From Chloracidobacterium sp. (GTDB lineage: Bacteria > Acidobacteriota > Blastocatellia > Pyrinomonadales > Pyrinomonadaceae), in contig JADJRV010000012.1 of assembly GCA_016712045.1 (NCBI GenBank), positions 108,641 through 172,640 on the forward strand: a stretch of 64,000 nt of DNA, in the 5' to 3' direction. The translations under genes and the position numbers were made by a program. This document shows positions 54,145 through 63,250 of the stretch, in pieces; position 1 is the stretch's first letter, and each line of letters starts with the position of its first letter. The notes beneath the pieces are model-generated. The model was not told where the DNA came from. It worked only from the letters and a program-made list of their open reading frames with translations, and did no database searches.

Positions 54145-56365
54145 ATGACAGACAAATCAAAGATCTATTACACAATGACGGACGAGGCACCGATGCTCGC
54201 GACGTTTTCTTTTTTACCGATCGTAAAAGCATTTACGAGGTCAGCGGATATCGATATCGAAGTCCCGGATATCTCGCTTTCGGGGCGAATTTTGGCGAAC
54301 TTTCCGGAATACTTGAACGATGACCAAAAAACTCCGGATGCACTTGCGCAATTGGGTGAATTGGCAACAAAACCGGACGCCAACATCATAAAATTGCCAA
54401 ATATTTCCGCATCCGTACCTCAGCTCGAAGAGGCGATCGCCGAGTTGCAAAAACAGGGTTACGCAGTGCCAAATTATCCGGTCGAACCGAAAACGGACGA
54501 AGAAATAGCGATCAATAAAAAGTACGCAAAGGTTTTGGGTAGTGCTGTAAATCCTGTGCTGCGAGAGGGAAACTCGGACCGCCGTGCGGCAAATGCAGTA
54601 AAAAATTACGCAAAGGCAAATCCGCACCGGATGGGCGCGTGGGCATCGGATTCTAAAACCTCGGTCGCTCACATGAATGCAGGCGATTTTTACGGTACCG
54701 AAAACTCGACGACCGTTGAAACCGAAGGCAAATTTAAGATCGTTTTCTGCGGCAATGATGGGTCGGAAAAGGTTCTGAAAGATCTTTCTCCGTTAAAGGC
54801 CGGCGAGGTGATCGATTCGTCGGTGATGACGCTCTCCGCGTTGAGAGCGTTCGTAAAGGATGCGATCGCTGAAGCCAAAGAAAACGATGTTCTGCTTTCA
54901 GCGCACCTGAAAGCGACGATGATGAAGATCTCGGACCCGATCATCTTTGGGGCGATCGTCGAGACTTATTTCAAAGATGTTTTTGAGAAATATAAGGACG
55001 CTTTTGCCGCGTTGGACATCAATCCAAATTACGGATTGGCGACGCTCAAAGAGAAGATCTCCGGACATCCGCTTGAGGCCGAGATCAAGGCGGATATCGC
55101 AAAAGTGATCGAAAACGGGCCGCGCCTTGCGATGGTCAATTCGGACAAAGGGATCACCAATTTTCACGTATCTTCGGATGTGATCGTCGATGCGTCGATG
55201 GCGTCCTTGGTTCGCGGCGGCGGGAAAATGTGGGATGCGGACGGCAAAGAGCAAGACACCGTCTGCATGATCCCCGACCGCACCTACGCCGGTTTTTACG
55301 CTGCGATCATCCAGGACATGAAGCAGCAACGGGGCGATCGACCCGAAAACTTTCGGTTCGGTTCCCAACGTCGGCCTGATGGCGCAAAAGGCCGAGGAGT
55401 ATGGTTCGCACGATAAGACCTTTCAAATCTCAGGCGAGGGGACCGTCAAGGTCGAGGACGAAACCGGTAATGTTTTGCTCTCGCAAAACGTGCAGAACGG
55501 CGATATTTTCCGGATGTGCCAGACCAAAGATGCTCCGATCCGCGATTGGGTAAAATTGGCCGTGAACCGTGCGAGGCTGTCCGACACGCCCGCCATTTTC
55601 TGGCTTGATAGTGGTAGGGCACACGACGCGCAGATCATCAAAAAGGTTGAGGAGTATCTAAAAGATCACGATCTGACCGGCCTCGATATTCGCATCATGG
55701 ACGTGAAAGACGCCGTGAGCGAAACACTAAAACGAGCCAGAGAGGGCAAGGATACAATTTCCGTCTCGGGCAATGTTTTGCGAGATTATCTGACCGATAT
55801 GTTCCCGATCCTCGAGCTTGGAACTTCGGCAAAGATGCTCTCGATAGTGCCGCTAATGAACGGCGGCGGTTTGTTCGAGACCGGTGCCGGCGGGTCTGCT
55901 CCAAAACACATCGAACAATTTCTACACGAAGGCTACTTGCGTTGGGATTCGCTTGGTGAATTCTTAGCGTTGCAGGCGAGCTTTGAGCATCTGGCTCAGA
56001 CTCAAGGCAACAAAAAGGCCCAGGTTTTGGCCGATGCCCTCGATGCGGCAAATGCAAAATTCCTCGCAACGGACAAATCCCCCTCCCGAAAGGTCGGCGG
56101 GATCGATAATCGCGGTTCGCATTTCTATCTCGCGATGTATTGGGCAGAGGCACTTGCCAACCAGACCGACGATGCTGAGATTGCCGCAAAATTTGCCCCA
56201 GTCGCAAGTGCGATGCAGGAAAACGAAGCAAAGATCAACGAAGAACTGATCGCCGCCCAAGGCAAACCACAGGACGTCGGCGGCTACTATCATCCCGACA
56301 CGGCAAAGGCCTATGCCGCGATGCGATCATCGGCAACGCTGAATGCAATTGTGGACGGGATCTAG
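54145..56365 (+). CDS. icd: Isocitrate dehydrogenase, monomeric NADP type (one frameshift)
   Basis: Corrected length 739 aa, as expected for the monomeric (Icd2) family. KIYYTMTDEAPMLATFSFLP at the start, NPVLREGNSDRRAANAVKNY (substrate Arg region), ENDVLLSAHLKATMMKISDP, CMIPDRTYAGFYAAII and GKPQDVGGYYHPD near the end. Oxidises isocitrate to 2-oxoglutarate with NADP. One extra A at 55328-55329 (CAAC for CAC) splits it: removing it gives KQHGAIDPKTFGSVPNVGLM. The two frames as written are 54145-55416 and 55379-56365. No Shine-Dalgarno. The 5' gap 53928-54144 holds little beyond A+T-rich sequence. Confidence 0.92.
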
Positions 56366-56372
56366 TGAAAGT

Positions 56373-56410
56373 TTTGGTCCGTTCCGGACCAGGTGAACCA
56401 AGGTGGACCG
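56373..56410. repeat. GGTCC-palindrome decamer repeat, copy 3 (short)
   Basis: GTTTTGGTCCGTTCCGGACC, then AGGTGAACCA AGGTGGACCG. Same layout as the copies at 9359 and 36415 but with one palindrome mismatch and fewer decamers. Begins eight bases after the icd stop. Confidence 0.85.
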
Positions 56411-56439
56411 CTAAAATTAAGCAGTCGTTTACAGTAGAA

Positions 56440-56468
56440 AAAAGGCTTCGCAATTCGCGAAGCCTTTT
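56440..56468. terminator. Bidirectional rho-independent terminator
   Basis: AAAAGGCTTCGC / GCGAAGCCTTTT stem of 12 bp with a 5-base loop and A/T tracts on both sides, between the convergent icd and NTF2-like genes. Confidence 0.88.
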
Positions 56469-56484
56469 GCTTTCCAACAAAATA

Positions 56485-56994
56485 TTAATTTTGCCGCTCA
56501 GACGGGAAGACGGGTCTTGTGGCGTCAGGTTTGTCGGGTGATGTGTGGCGGTGAGTGATCTTCCAGTCTTTGCCCACGAGTTTGTAAATGAGCGTCATGC
56601 GGCCGGACGAATCTTCTAGCTTGCCGTCAAATTCCTGTGACTGCCGCCATTTGCACGAAACATAGGCGTTGGTTTTGCCCATCATCTCGACACGCAGGCC
56701 GGTGATGTCCATTGTGACGTTCGAGACCTTGGCATAGGTGTTTTCGACGTTGGTCTTAACAGTTTCCCAGCCAATGGTCGCTGTGCCGTTGTTGTTAAAG
56801 ATAAGCAGCCGGTCGGATTTTTCGTAGGCGGCCATTACCTTTTCGGCGTCGACCTGTTTGATGCCGTCGATCAGACGGTCAAACGCGTCGCGAACGCCTT
56901 TGGACGCATCGACCTTTGCCGCACCCGCCTTTTGGCCAAAACCGGCAACCACCATCGTTAAAATAAACAGAGAAATAAATGCAGTTCTTTTCAT
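56485..56994 (-). CDS. Secreted NTF2-like (SnoaL/DUF4440-type) protein
   Basis: 169 aa from the ATG at 56994 (MKRTAFISLFILTMVVAGFG), a signal peptide; the longer frame to 57042 has no support. The mature domain (VRDAFDRLIDGIKQVDAEKV, DRLLIFNNNGTATIGWETVK, KTNAYVSCKWRQSQ, RMTLIYKLVGKDWKITHRHT) is the cone-like NTF2 fold used for ligand binding or small-molecule isomerization. Predicted periplasmic; ligand unknown. Confidence 0.8.
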   Translation of the reverse strand: MKRTAFISLFILTMVVAGFGQKAGAAKVDASKGVRDAFDRLIDGIKQVDAEKVMAAYEKSDRLLIFNNNGTATIGWETVKTNVENTYAKVSNVTMDITGLRVEMMGKTNAYVSCKWRQSQEFDGKLEDSSGRMTLIYKLVGKDWKITHRHTSPDKPDATRPVFPSERQN

Positions 56995-57318
56995 ATCAGT
57001 AACCTCTAACGAAATGTTAGACGGAAACACCGTTTCCCGCAAAGCCGCAAAGGGCGCGAAGAAAAAGCAAAGTAAGAAATGACTTCGGTCATGCGCACGA
57101 TTTGGTGACGAAAGCGTCGGTTCTGCACGATTTACGCGTCAGCCTCGATCTATTGTTTGATCGAGAGCCAATAAACACCGCTGTTTGAGCATCACGAGCC
57201 ACCCATTATTCGAGCGGTATGATTTTTGCTGTAAATATTGCTAAAGGCTGTCATCTTAGGATCCGGCTGCTTTCCCCTAAGGATAAAAAATTTAATGATC
57301 AGATCGGAGGAAACTCTT

Positions 57319-59321
57319 ATGCGTAGTTTGGCAAAGGTGTTTTGGCTCGCCGTTTTTGTGGTGACGAGCTCCAGTTTTGTGTTTGGTGCGAGTGCTTCGC
57401 AGACGCTTAATCTGCCCGAAGGCGGCCGAGATGCCGTGGTCGAAGACGACACTGACCCTGAGGTGACGGATCGCGTCGCACGCATCAGTTTTATTCGCGG
57501 CGATGTCAAGATCCGCCGCGTTGGCAGCGAAGATTGGGAAAAAGCCGTACTAAATTTGCCGCTGATCGAGGGCGATCAAGTCGTGACCGGCGATGATGCG
57601 CGGGTCGAGATACAGCTCAATAATTATTCCCACATCAGGCTCGACCGCAATGCGTTTCTAAAATTTTCAACGCTGAAATATGACGGTATCGCCGTCAGCT
57701 TGTCGCAAGGGACGATGGCCGTGAGGGTTGCGGATCTCGAAAAGGCAGGTGGTTTTTTTGAGATCGATGCTCCGAACACGACGGTCGCGATCCAAAAAGC
57801 CGGCTCATATCGCATCGATGCCGGACAGTCCGGCGATCAGGACCTGCGCGTGAGCGTTGCGAGCGGCGAGGCCCGTGTGTATTCGGACAATGCCGGGTTT
57901 ACGCTCAAGAGCGGGCGTGGAGCACGCGTCTTTATCGGCGGTGCGAATGCCGGTGAGTGGGAAACGCTTGATGTCGCACGGTTTTCTGACGAGTTTGACA
58001 CGTGGTCGCAGGATCGCGATTCAACGATCGCAAAGCGGCTGAGCAATGCCTATTACGACCAATATTACGATCAAGACATTTACGGTGCCGACGATCTTAA
58101 TGGATATGGTGATTGGGTTCACACCAGCAACTACGGCTATGTCTGGCAGCCTTACAACACTTCGATCAGTAATTACGCCGACTGGTCGCCGTATCGGTAC
58201 GGGCATTGGCGTTGGTTGGGGGCATACGGTTGGACATGGGTCAACGACGAGCCTTGGGGCTGGGCGACGTATCACCACGGACGCTGGATCTACCACAACG
58301 GCCGCTGGGTCTGGGCTCCGTATGGCTATTATCGCCAACGCCGCAGTTGGTGGTCGCCGGCGATGGTCGTGATAAATATCATCAGCACCAACGTCTATTG
58401 GTACCCGCTGCCGTATAACTGCCATTTCTACGGTTGGCACCGCGGCCCCGCGGAGGCGGCTGGGGAGGAAACGGAAATGGTAACGGGAATGGAAACGGTA
58501 ATGGCAACGGCCCGGGCCGTGGGCCAAAAGGTTTTGACCCGACGCGAAAACCGCCTATCCGTGTGCCGGGTGGGGGTGGTTCGACTACCGGCAAGATCGA
58601 CCCTAACGCGAAAGGCGGCGGTCGGCTAAATCCGGGCGACACTCCGCCGATCGGTGTCATAACTGTGTCGGAAGACGATTTTGGCAGAACTGCAAAAGGC
58701 GGACGGCGGGCACCCGATTTGATCGCTAAAGAGATCTTGTCAAAAGATCCGGCGGACATTTCGAACGTCAGGCTGCCGGATCCTACTGAGCGAAAACGCC
58801 CGATGGACCGGGAGATAATTGCGGCAAAACCGCGTTTTGAACCGACGACCAAGATCGGTGCGGCTGAGCGTCAAAATGACAAACCGCTTGATCAGGAGCT
58901 GCGGCAAAAACGGATCTATGGCGAGCGTTCACCGGTTGTACGTGTCGATCGTCAAGACGGCCCTGTGTTTCCGAAAGATGTGACTGAAAAGCGTCCGACC
59001 GGAGCCGTTGAGAGGCAGAGGCCGGTCAAGCGTGACGACACGACAGTGACCACGAGGGAACCTGTCTATACGCCACAGGAAAAGCCGCGAGAAAGGCAGC
59101 CTCGTCAAGAGGTCGTGCCCGAGTATAAACCGCCCGTCAGGCAGTCGCCGAAACAGGAGCCGCCTGTATATTCTCCGCCGGTTCGGCAAGAGCCGCGCAA
59201 GGATCCGCCTACGCGACAACCAACCCCGCGCAGCGATCCGCCGCCGACGACAAAGAGTGAGCCAAAGACGGATAAGCCGTCACGTCAGCCGGATAGCGAC
59301 AGGAAAAAGGATAACCGGTAA
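57319..59321 (+). CDS. FecR-domain protein with WxxGxW (DUF6600) repeats and GN-rich, Pro-rich tail (one frameshift)
   Basis: Corrected length about 667 aa. Start ATG at 57319 with CGGAGG eight bases before it. Signal peptide to GASA; a FecR domain (RISFIRGDVKIRRVGSEDWE, VTGDDARVEIQLNNYSHIRL, GIAVSLSQGTMAVRVADLE); then aromatic DUF6600-type repeats such as YGDWVHTSNYGYVWQPY, GHWRWLGAYGWTWVN, GRWIYHNGRWVWAPYG; then a GN-repeat encoded by imperfect hexamers (about 58470-58510) and a disordered Pro/Lys/Arg tail. Frame breaks at C4 (58446-58449); C5 gives YGWHRGPRGGGWGG. Likely an extracytoplasmic structural protein; function unknown. Confidence 0.82.
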
Positions 59322-59324
59322 ACC

Positions 59325-59363
59325 AAAAGCTCCGTGAGAGGTAAATTCTCACGGAGCTTTTTT
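59325..59363 (+). terminator. Rho-independent terminator after the FecR/DUF6600 gene
   Basis: AAAAGCTCCGTGAGA / TCTCACGGAGCTTTT, a 15-bp stem with a 7-base loop and a T-tract (59358-59363), four bases after the stop codon. Confidence 0.92.
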
Positions 59364-59379
59364 ATAAATATGTAGGCGT

Positions 59380-59444
59380 AAGCCCGCACGGAGTAGGGGC
59401 GTTACATCGAACCTACACGTAACGCCCTTACTCCGTGCGGGCTT
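59380..59444. repeat. REP-like hairpin, AAGCCCGCAC family, copy 2
   Basis: Arms at 59380-59404 and 59420-59444 pair over 25 bases with one mismatch. The core AAGCCCGCACGGAGTA and GGGCGTTA matches copy 1 at 6247. Sits between the terminator and the convergent M16 gene. Confidence 0.88.
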
Positions 59445-59454
59445 GTGCCCATGG

Positions 59455-60792
59455 CTAATCCGAAGCGACGAACACATTGCGGTCGATCTGGGCCGGGTTG
59501 CCGATGACAACAAAGCGGATATTTTTGAAATACGTCTGCGACACTCGCTGGACGTCCGCCGGTGTAACGCTGCGGATGCGGTCGAGGAAATTAGCCGAAT
59601 TACGCCAGCCGCCGCCGATCAGTTCGTAGGTGGCAAGTTCGGCGGCCTGGGCGGCGTTCGTTTCCTGCTTGATGTAATAGTTAGTTAAAAAGAATCCGCT
59701 GGTTTCCAGAATATCGGTCTTTTCAACCGGCACAGTCCTCAATCCATTGATCTCTGCAAGCATCAAACTAACGGCCCGACTGGCCTCGACGGCGGAAACA
59801 GAAATGTTGCCGGTATTTGCCGCCATATTATTCATATCGGCACCGGGGGCATACGAAAGATTGTTTTTTACGCGAACTTCCTGAAAAACGCGGCCCGCCA
59901 AGATCGAAACAGCGACACGCATCGCATAGTAATCAGTGCTGCCGAGAGATGGTGCGGGGAAAATGCCCTGAACGTAATTTGTCTGGAGCGATCTCGATGT
60001 TACGTCCAAGGTCGGTTTCGTAAAACTTACAGCCGGTACTGGTTTTGCCTTGTAGGCTCCACGGGGCAGCTTGCCTAGCGAATCGGAGATCATTTTTTGC
60101 ACGGCGGTAGCATCCACGTCGCCAACTATGATCAGCAGTAGTTGAGAGGTCTGCATTATCTTTTGATGATAGGCACGCAGGTCGGCGGCTTTGAAACGAC
60201 TGACGGTTTCGGTCGTGCCGCTCGGGTCGTTGGAGTAGGGATGGCCGGCATAGATGACCTTTTCTTCGAGTGAGGCGAGCGAGCCTTCGGGCGAATCCTC
60301 AGAGCCGCGCAGGCCAGTCAAAATCCTTTCGCGTACCAGCTCGACATCGTCGGGGGCGAAACCCGGATTCATTGCGAGATCGGCAAAAACTTTCCAAGAC
60401 CGCTCAAAATTTTGGCGGGTCGACGCCAGCGACATGACACTGAAATCTTGATTGCTACCGGCTCCGACACTACTCCCGGTACTCGACATTTCCTTACGGA
60501 GAGCCGCTCTGGGATAAGTTTTGCTGCCCTCAGCTGCAACATTGAGGGTCATATTCTCGATGCCGGCGGTAGCGGCGGTCAGGTTTTGAGAGCCGCCTCG
60601 GACGAAAAGCCCTGCGGCTACGGTCGGTGAACTCGGGCGGCGTTTTATTAGAACTTTTAGCCCGTTGACGTCCAATTCGGTGACAGCGTCGGTTGACGAT
60701 GTCGTCGCTGTTCCGGTTGTCTGGGCCGGGACGCTGACGAGAGAGAAACAGAGAGCGAGCAGTAAAGCGATGCTGAAATTAAGTTTTTTCAT
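59455..60792 (-). CDS. M16-family peptidase homologue, non-catalytic partner
   Basis: 445 aa. Signal peptide (SIALLLALCFSLVSVPAQ) and M16 fold: GLKVLIKRRPSSPTVAAGLF, RGSQNLTAATAGIENMTLNV where an active enzyme has HxxEH, YAGHPYSNDPSGTTETVSRF, LLIIVGDVDATAVQ and the C-terminal repeat. The metal motif is missing, so it is probably the substrate-binding/R-partner of the upstream active M16 protein. ATG overlaps the upstream stop (TAATG), supporting a heterodimer. Periplasmic. Confidence 0.88.
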   Translation of the reverse strand: MKKLNFSIALLLALCFSLVSVPAQTTGTATTSSTDAVTELDVNGLKVLIKRRPSSPTVAAGLFVRGGSQNLTAATAGIENMTLNVAAEGSKTYPRAALRKEMSSTGSSVGAGSNQDFSVMSLASTRQNFERSWKVFADLAMNPGFAPDDVELVRERILTGLRGSEDSPEGSLASLEEKVIYAGHPYSNDPSGTTETVSRFKAADLRAYHQKIMQTSQLLLIIVGDVDATAVQKMISDSLGKLPRGAYKAKPVPAVSFTKPTLDVTSRSLQTNYVQGIFPAPSLGSTDYYAMRVAVSILAGRVFQEVRVKNNLSYAPGADMNNMAANTGNISVSAVEASRAVSLMLAEINGLRTVPVEKTDILETSGFFLTNYYIKQETNAAQAAELATYELIGGGWRNSANFLDRIRSVTPADVQRVSQTYFKNIRFVVIGNPAQIDRNVFVASD

Positions 60793-62282
60793 TATTTACC
60801 CCCTGTCAGGTCTGCCGGTGTTAATTTCGCGACGCTTTGCAATTCGCTTGAGATCAGGGCAACTCCGATATGCGGCTTGTTTTGAATATAAGTTTTGATG
60901 TAACGGTCGATGTCCGCACGCGTGATGGCCCTCAGATTTTTGTGATATCCGCGAAAATAATCGACACCGGTCGATGACCACCAAAAACTCAGAGTGTGCG
61001 AATATTCGCTCAATTTTTCGCGGCGATACAGGTCCTCGGATTCGAGCAGGGTTTTGGCGTTTTCGAGCTCTTCGTCGGTGAAATATGTGGGGTCGGTAAA
61101 TTTATCGATCTCGCTGTACAGCGTTTTGAGTGCCTGTTTAGCTTTGTCGGGCGATGTAACGAGCGTGATCCTGATCGGCCCGACATTTCTCTGGGTGTAG
61201 TAATTTACCGACGTCGCCACCGCGAGATTTGAATCGATCATCGTCCGCTGCAGACGCGAATTAGGCTGTTCGACAATGTACGAGAAAACATCGGCGGCAT
61301 AGGTCGATCTGTCATCGACACCGATCGACGGGCCGTGCCAGCCGATCTGCATAATGACGTTGCTTACGGGCTGTTCGACGATCACGCCTTCGCTCTTTGG
61401 CAGCGGCGGATGCTGTACCATCGGAAACTGTTTGAAAGGGTCGGGAGCCCGCTGCCAGTCCGAAAAGAGCTCCGCCGCAAGCTGAAAAACCTTTTGCGGA
61501 TCAACGTCACCGGTCACGATCAGGGCAGAATTATTTGGAACGTAATAGCGCGATTGGATCAGACGCATTTGTTCGGTCGTAGCGGCCGCAACCGTCGTAC
61601 GGGTCCCGCCGGGCTGTTTGCGTGTTGGATATTTGTAAAAAAGTTTTTCCATCATCGCGTTTTCTAGATACAGCCCCGGTTGCGATTCCTGTCGGGTCAA
61701 TTCGGCTAAAACAACCTCGCGTTCGCCCGCAAATTGATCCTCGTCAAAGACCGGAAACCGGATCGAATCACGGATAAAACGCATCGCTGTCGTTAGATGT
61801 GGCTGCGTGGTGGTGAAATAATAATTGACCACCTCTTCGTGCGTTTCGGCGTTGTTGACGATGCCGATCTGGTCTATCTCATTGAGGTAACTGACATCGC
61901 CGATCTGCGATTTTAATTTGAGCTGCGGGCCGCAGACCTGCTGCCCGATGGTGCTCAGACCGCCCTGACGCATCGCCGCTTCGCATTGGCCGATCATCCG
62001 GGCACTGTTTGGTTTGAAAAACATGTGCTCGTAGAGATGCGATAGGCCGTTTAGCTCAGGCGTTTCGGTAAATGAACCGTTACGCACCGCGATCTCGACC
62101 GTCACTAGCGGGATCGAACTGTCCGGCAAAACTATGATCTCAAAGCCATTTGGCAAGACCTTGTTTACAAACGGCACCTCGATGCCCTTTTGAGCAGTTG
62201 GGGTTGCGGGCGGCTTGGTCTGTGCCAATCCGGCGTTTACAAAGCTCGCTAAAATTAAAAATATTGTTATTGTTCTTTTCAC
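60792..62282 (-). CDS. M16-family zinc metallopeptidase, active subunit
   Basis: 496 aa from the GTG at 62282, giving the signal peptide MKRTITIFLILASFVNAGLAQ; the frame runs to 62318 without a signal. The inverted zinc motif HxxEH is present in LSHLYEHMFFK (about residues 84-94), and the downstream acid set is in EREVVLAELTRQES. Also SVYYTQRNVGP-like beta region and FWWSSTGVDYFRGYHKNLRA. Degrades peptides in the periplasm with its partner downstream. An additional 12 residues of frame are ignored. Confidence 0.88.
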   Translation of the reverse strand: MKRTITIFLILASFVNAGLAQTKPPATPTAQKGIEVPFVNKVLPNGFEIIVLPDSSIPLVTVEIAVRNGSFTETPELNGLSHLYEHMFFKPNSARMIGQCEAAMRQGGLSTIGQQVCGPQLKLKSQIGDVSYLNEIDQIGIVNNAETHEEVVNYYFTTTQPHLTTAMRFIRDSIRFPVFDEDQFAGEREVVLAELTRQESQPGLYLENAMMEKLFYKYPTRKQPGGTRTTVAAATTEQMRLIQSRYYVPNNSALIVTGDVDPQKVFQLAAELFSDWQRAPDPFKQFPMVQHPPLPKSEGVIVEQPVSNVIMQIGWHGPSIGVDDRSTYAADVFSYIVEQPNSRLQRTMIDSNLAVATSVNYYTQRNVGPIRITLVTSPDKAKQALKTLYSEIDKFTDPTYFTDEELENAKTLLESEDLYRREKLSEYSHTLSFWWSSTGVDYFRGYHKNLRAITRADIDRYIKTYIQNKPHIGVALISSELQSVAKLTPADLTGGK

Positions 62283-62367
62283 GTAGGACCCTTTTTCGCA
62301 GCTTGAGAGGAGCGGCATTTGTTAATGTCAGTTTCGTCTAATAATCTACCACAAGGAGTAAAAAACT

Positions 62368-62580
62368 ATGGAACGCGATAATTTGATGCACGGCGCCCGC
62401 ACGGCGTTGAATACAGATATGGATACTCGTGCCTGGGCGGAAAATTTTTTGAAAGAAAGGACCCGCCTGGAGAATACGCAGATGTCAGAAGAAGAGTTTG
62501 AAAAATACTGGAAATACCACAAACCGGAGATAATGCACGCCCGGAGCCGCGGAGGCAATGGCGGCGTTTCGCGCAAATGA
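62368..62580 (+). CDS. Small hypothetical protein, 70 aa
   Basis: Starts at an ATG with a good Shine-Dalgarno (AAGGAG) nine bases upstream. Highly charged and helical: GARTALNTDMDTRAWAENF, LKERTRLENTQMSEEEFEKY, then HARSRGGNGGVSRK. No membrane segment. No family recognised. The divergent start with the M16 operon and the ribosome site make it a credible gene. A short DNA-binding or stress protein is possible but unproven. Confidence 0.6.
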   Translation: MERDNLMHGARTALNTDMDTRAWAENFLKERTRLENTQMSEEEFEKYWKYHKPEIMHARSRGGNGGVSRK

Positions 62581-62612
62581 AGTCAGAACCGCCTGCGTAG
62601 GCGGGCGACAGA
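62579..62612. repeat. REP sequence flanking the RAYT remnant (left copy)
   Basis: GTCAGAACCGCCTGCGTAGG then CGGGCGAC. The inverted counterpart is at 63217-63250 (reverse complement GTCAGAACCGCGCGTAGCGG). Starts at the stop of the 70-aa gene. Confidence 0.85.
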
Positions 62613-62707
62613 TTGTTAATCCTTCTACAAATCAACAGGCTGACCTCCCGAACCCAGGCGTTTCCGGAGATTGCAAGTAAGCGGGCGGCCAGCTCGCTAG
62701 GGTACAT

Positions 62708-63205
62708 TCAATCAAATTCCGGTAGATCGTCTGCCCTGACCATTGACTCATAATCCGCAGCACGGGCGATGTGATCTTCGATCCCAAATTGCGGCGGACC
62801 CCTTATCGACCGCGGACTATGTTCAAAGGCCATTACCTTTTCCCGCAGCCTCCGCGTTAGTACGCCTTCCAGTCGTTCAACATCTTGATGACTGATGCGG
62901 TTTGCTGCAACGACCAAGTGAACATGGTTGGTTCGAATATTTAGAGCGATCAAAACCCAGCCACGAGACAAACTTCACGGATTGCTTCCTCGACGCACCG
63001 ACGAGCCGCTGCCGCCAAGATAAGGGAAGCTCCAGATTTTAGCAGTGAATAGTGGGGATCCGACGGGCTTCCTGGACACAGATCGAGGCCCGCCGTATTT
63101 GCGAGTATTTATCAACTAATCCTCGTTCATCGCCAGCTAGCCAAGTTCCGGAAAGTGCGGAACGTAATAAGAAAACCAAGTGGTTCGTCTCTCTCGTTCC
63201 ACTTG
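62708..63205 (-). pseudogene. REP-associated tyrosine transposase (RAYT, TnpA-REP) remnant
   Basis: The longest piece, 62708-62971, encodes the HUH motif region IRTNHVHLVVAAN and a decayed C-terminus ending ADDLPEFD. Upstream in other frames the same gene continues: LGFLITFRTF then a second frame GTWLAGDERGLVDKYS, and VEEAIREVC, which join the HUH block by one missing base. At least three frame changes are needed, so it is truly decayed unless the read errors accumulate. The N-terminal ITFR..GTWL..DERG layout matches RAYT. RAYTs mobilise REP sequences; this one lies between two inverted REPs. Confidence 0.8.
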
Positions 63206-63216
63206 CCCGTAGTTGA

Positions 63217-63250
63217 ATAACTGGCCGCCCGCTACGCGCGGTTCTGACCT
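63217..63250. repeat. REP sequence flanking the RAYT remnant (right copy)
   Basis: AACTGGCCGCCCGCTACGCG then CGGTTCTGACC; inverted relative to the copy at 62579. Ends at the POT gene stop. An internal relative with GCGGGCGGCCAGCTCGCTAG is at about 62680-62700. Confidence 0.85.

Noticed and set aside
53942..54232. 96-codon frame upstream of purE on the minus strand
   Set aside because: Its 5' half is antisense to the icd start and no ribosome site or good start codon was found. The last third (FRAKGYSTHAICFDGDEL) looks protein-like, so a gene remnant cannot be excluded.
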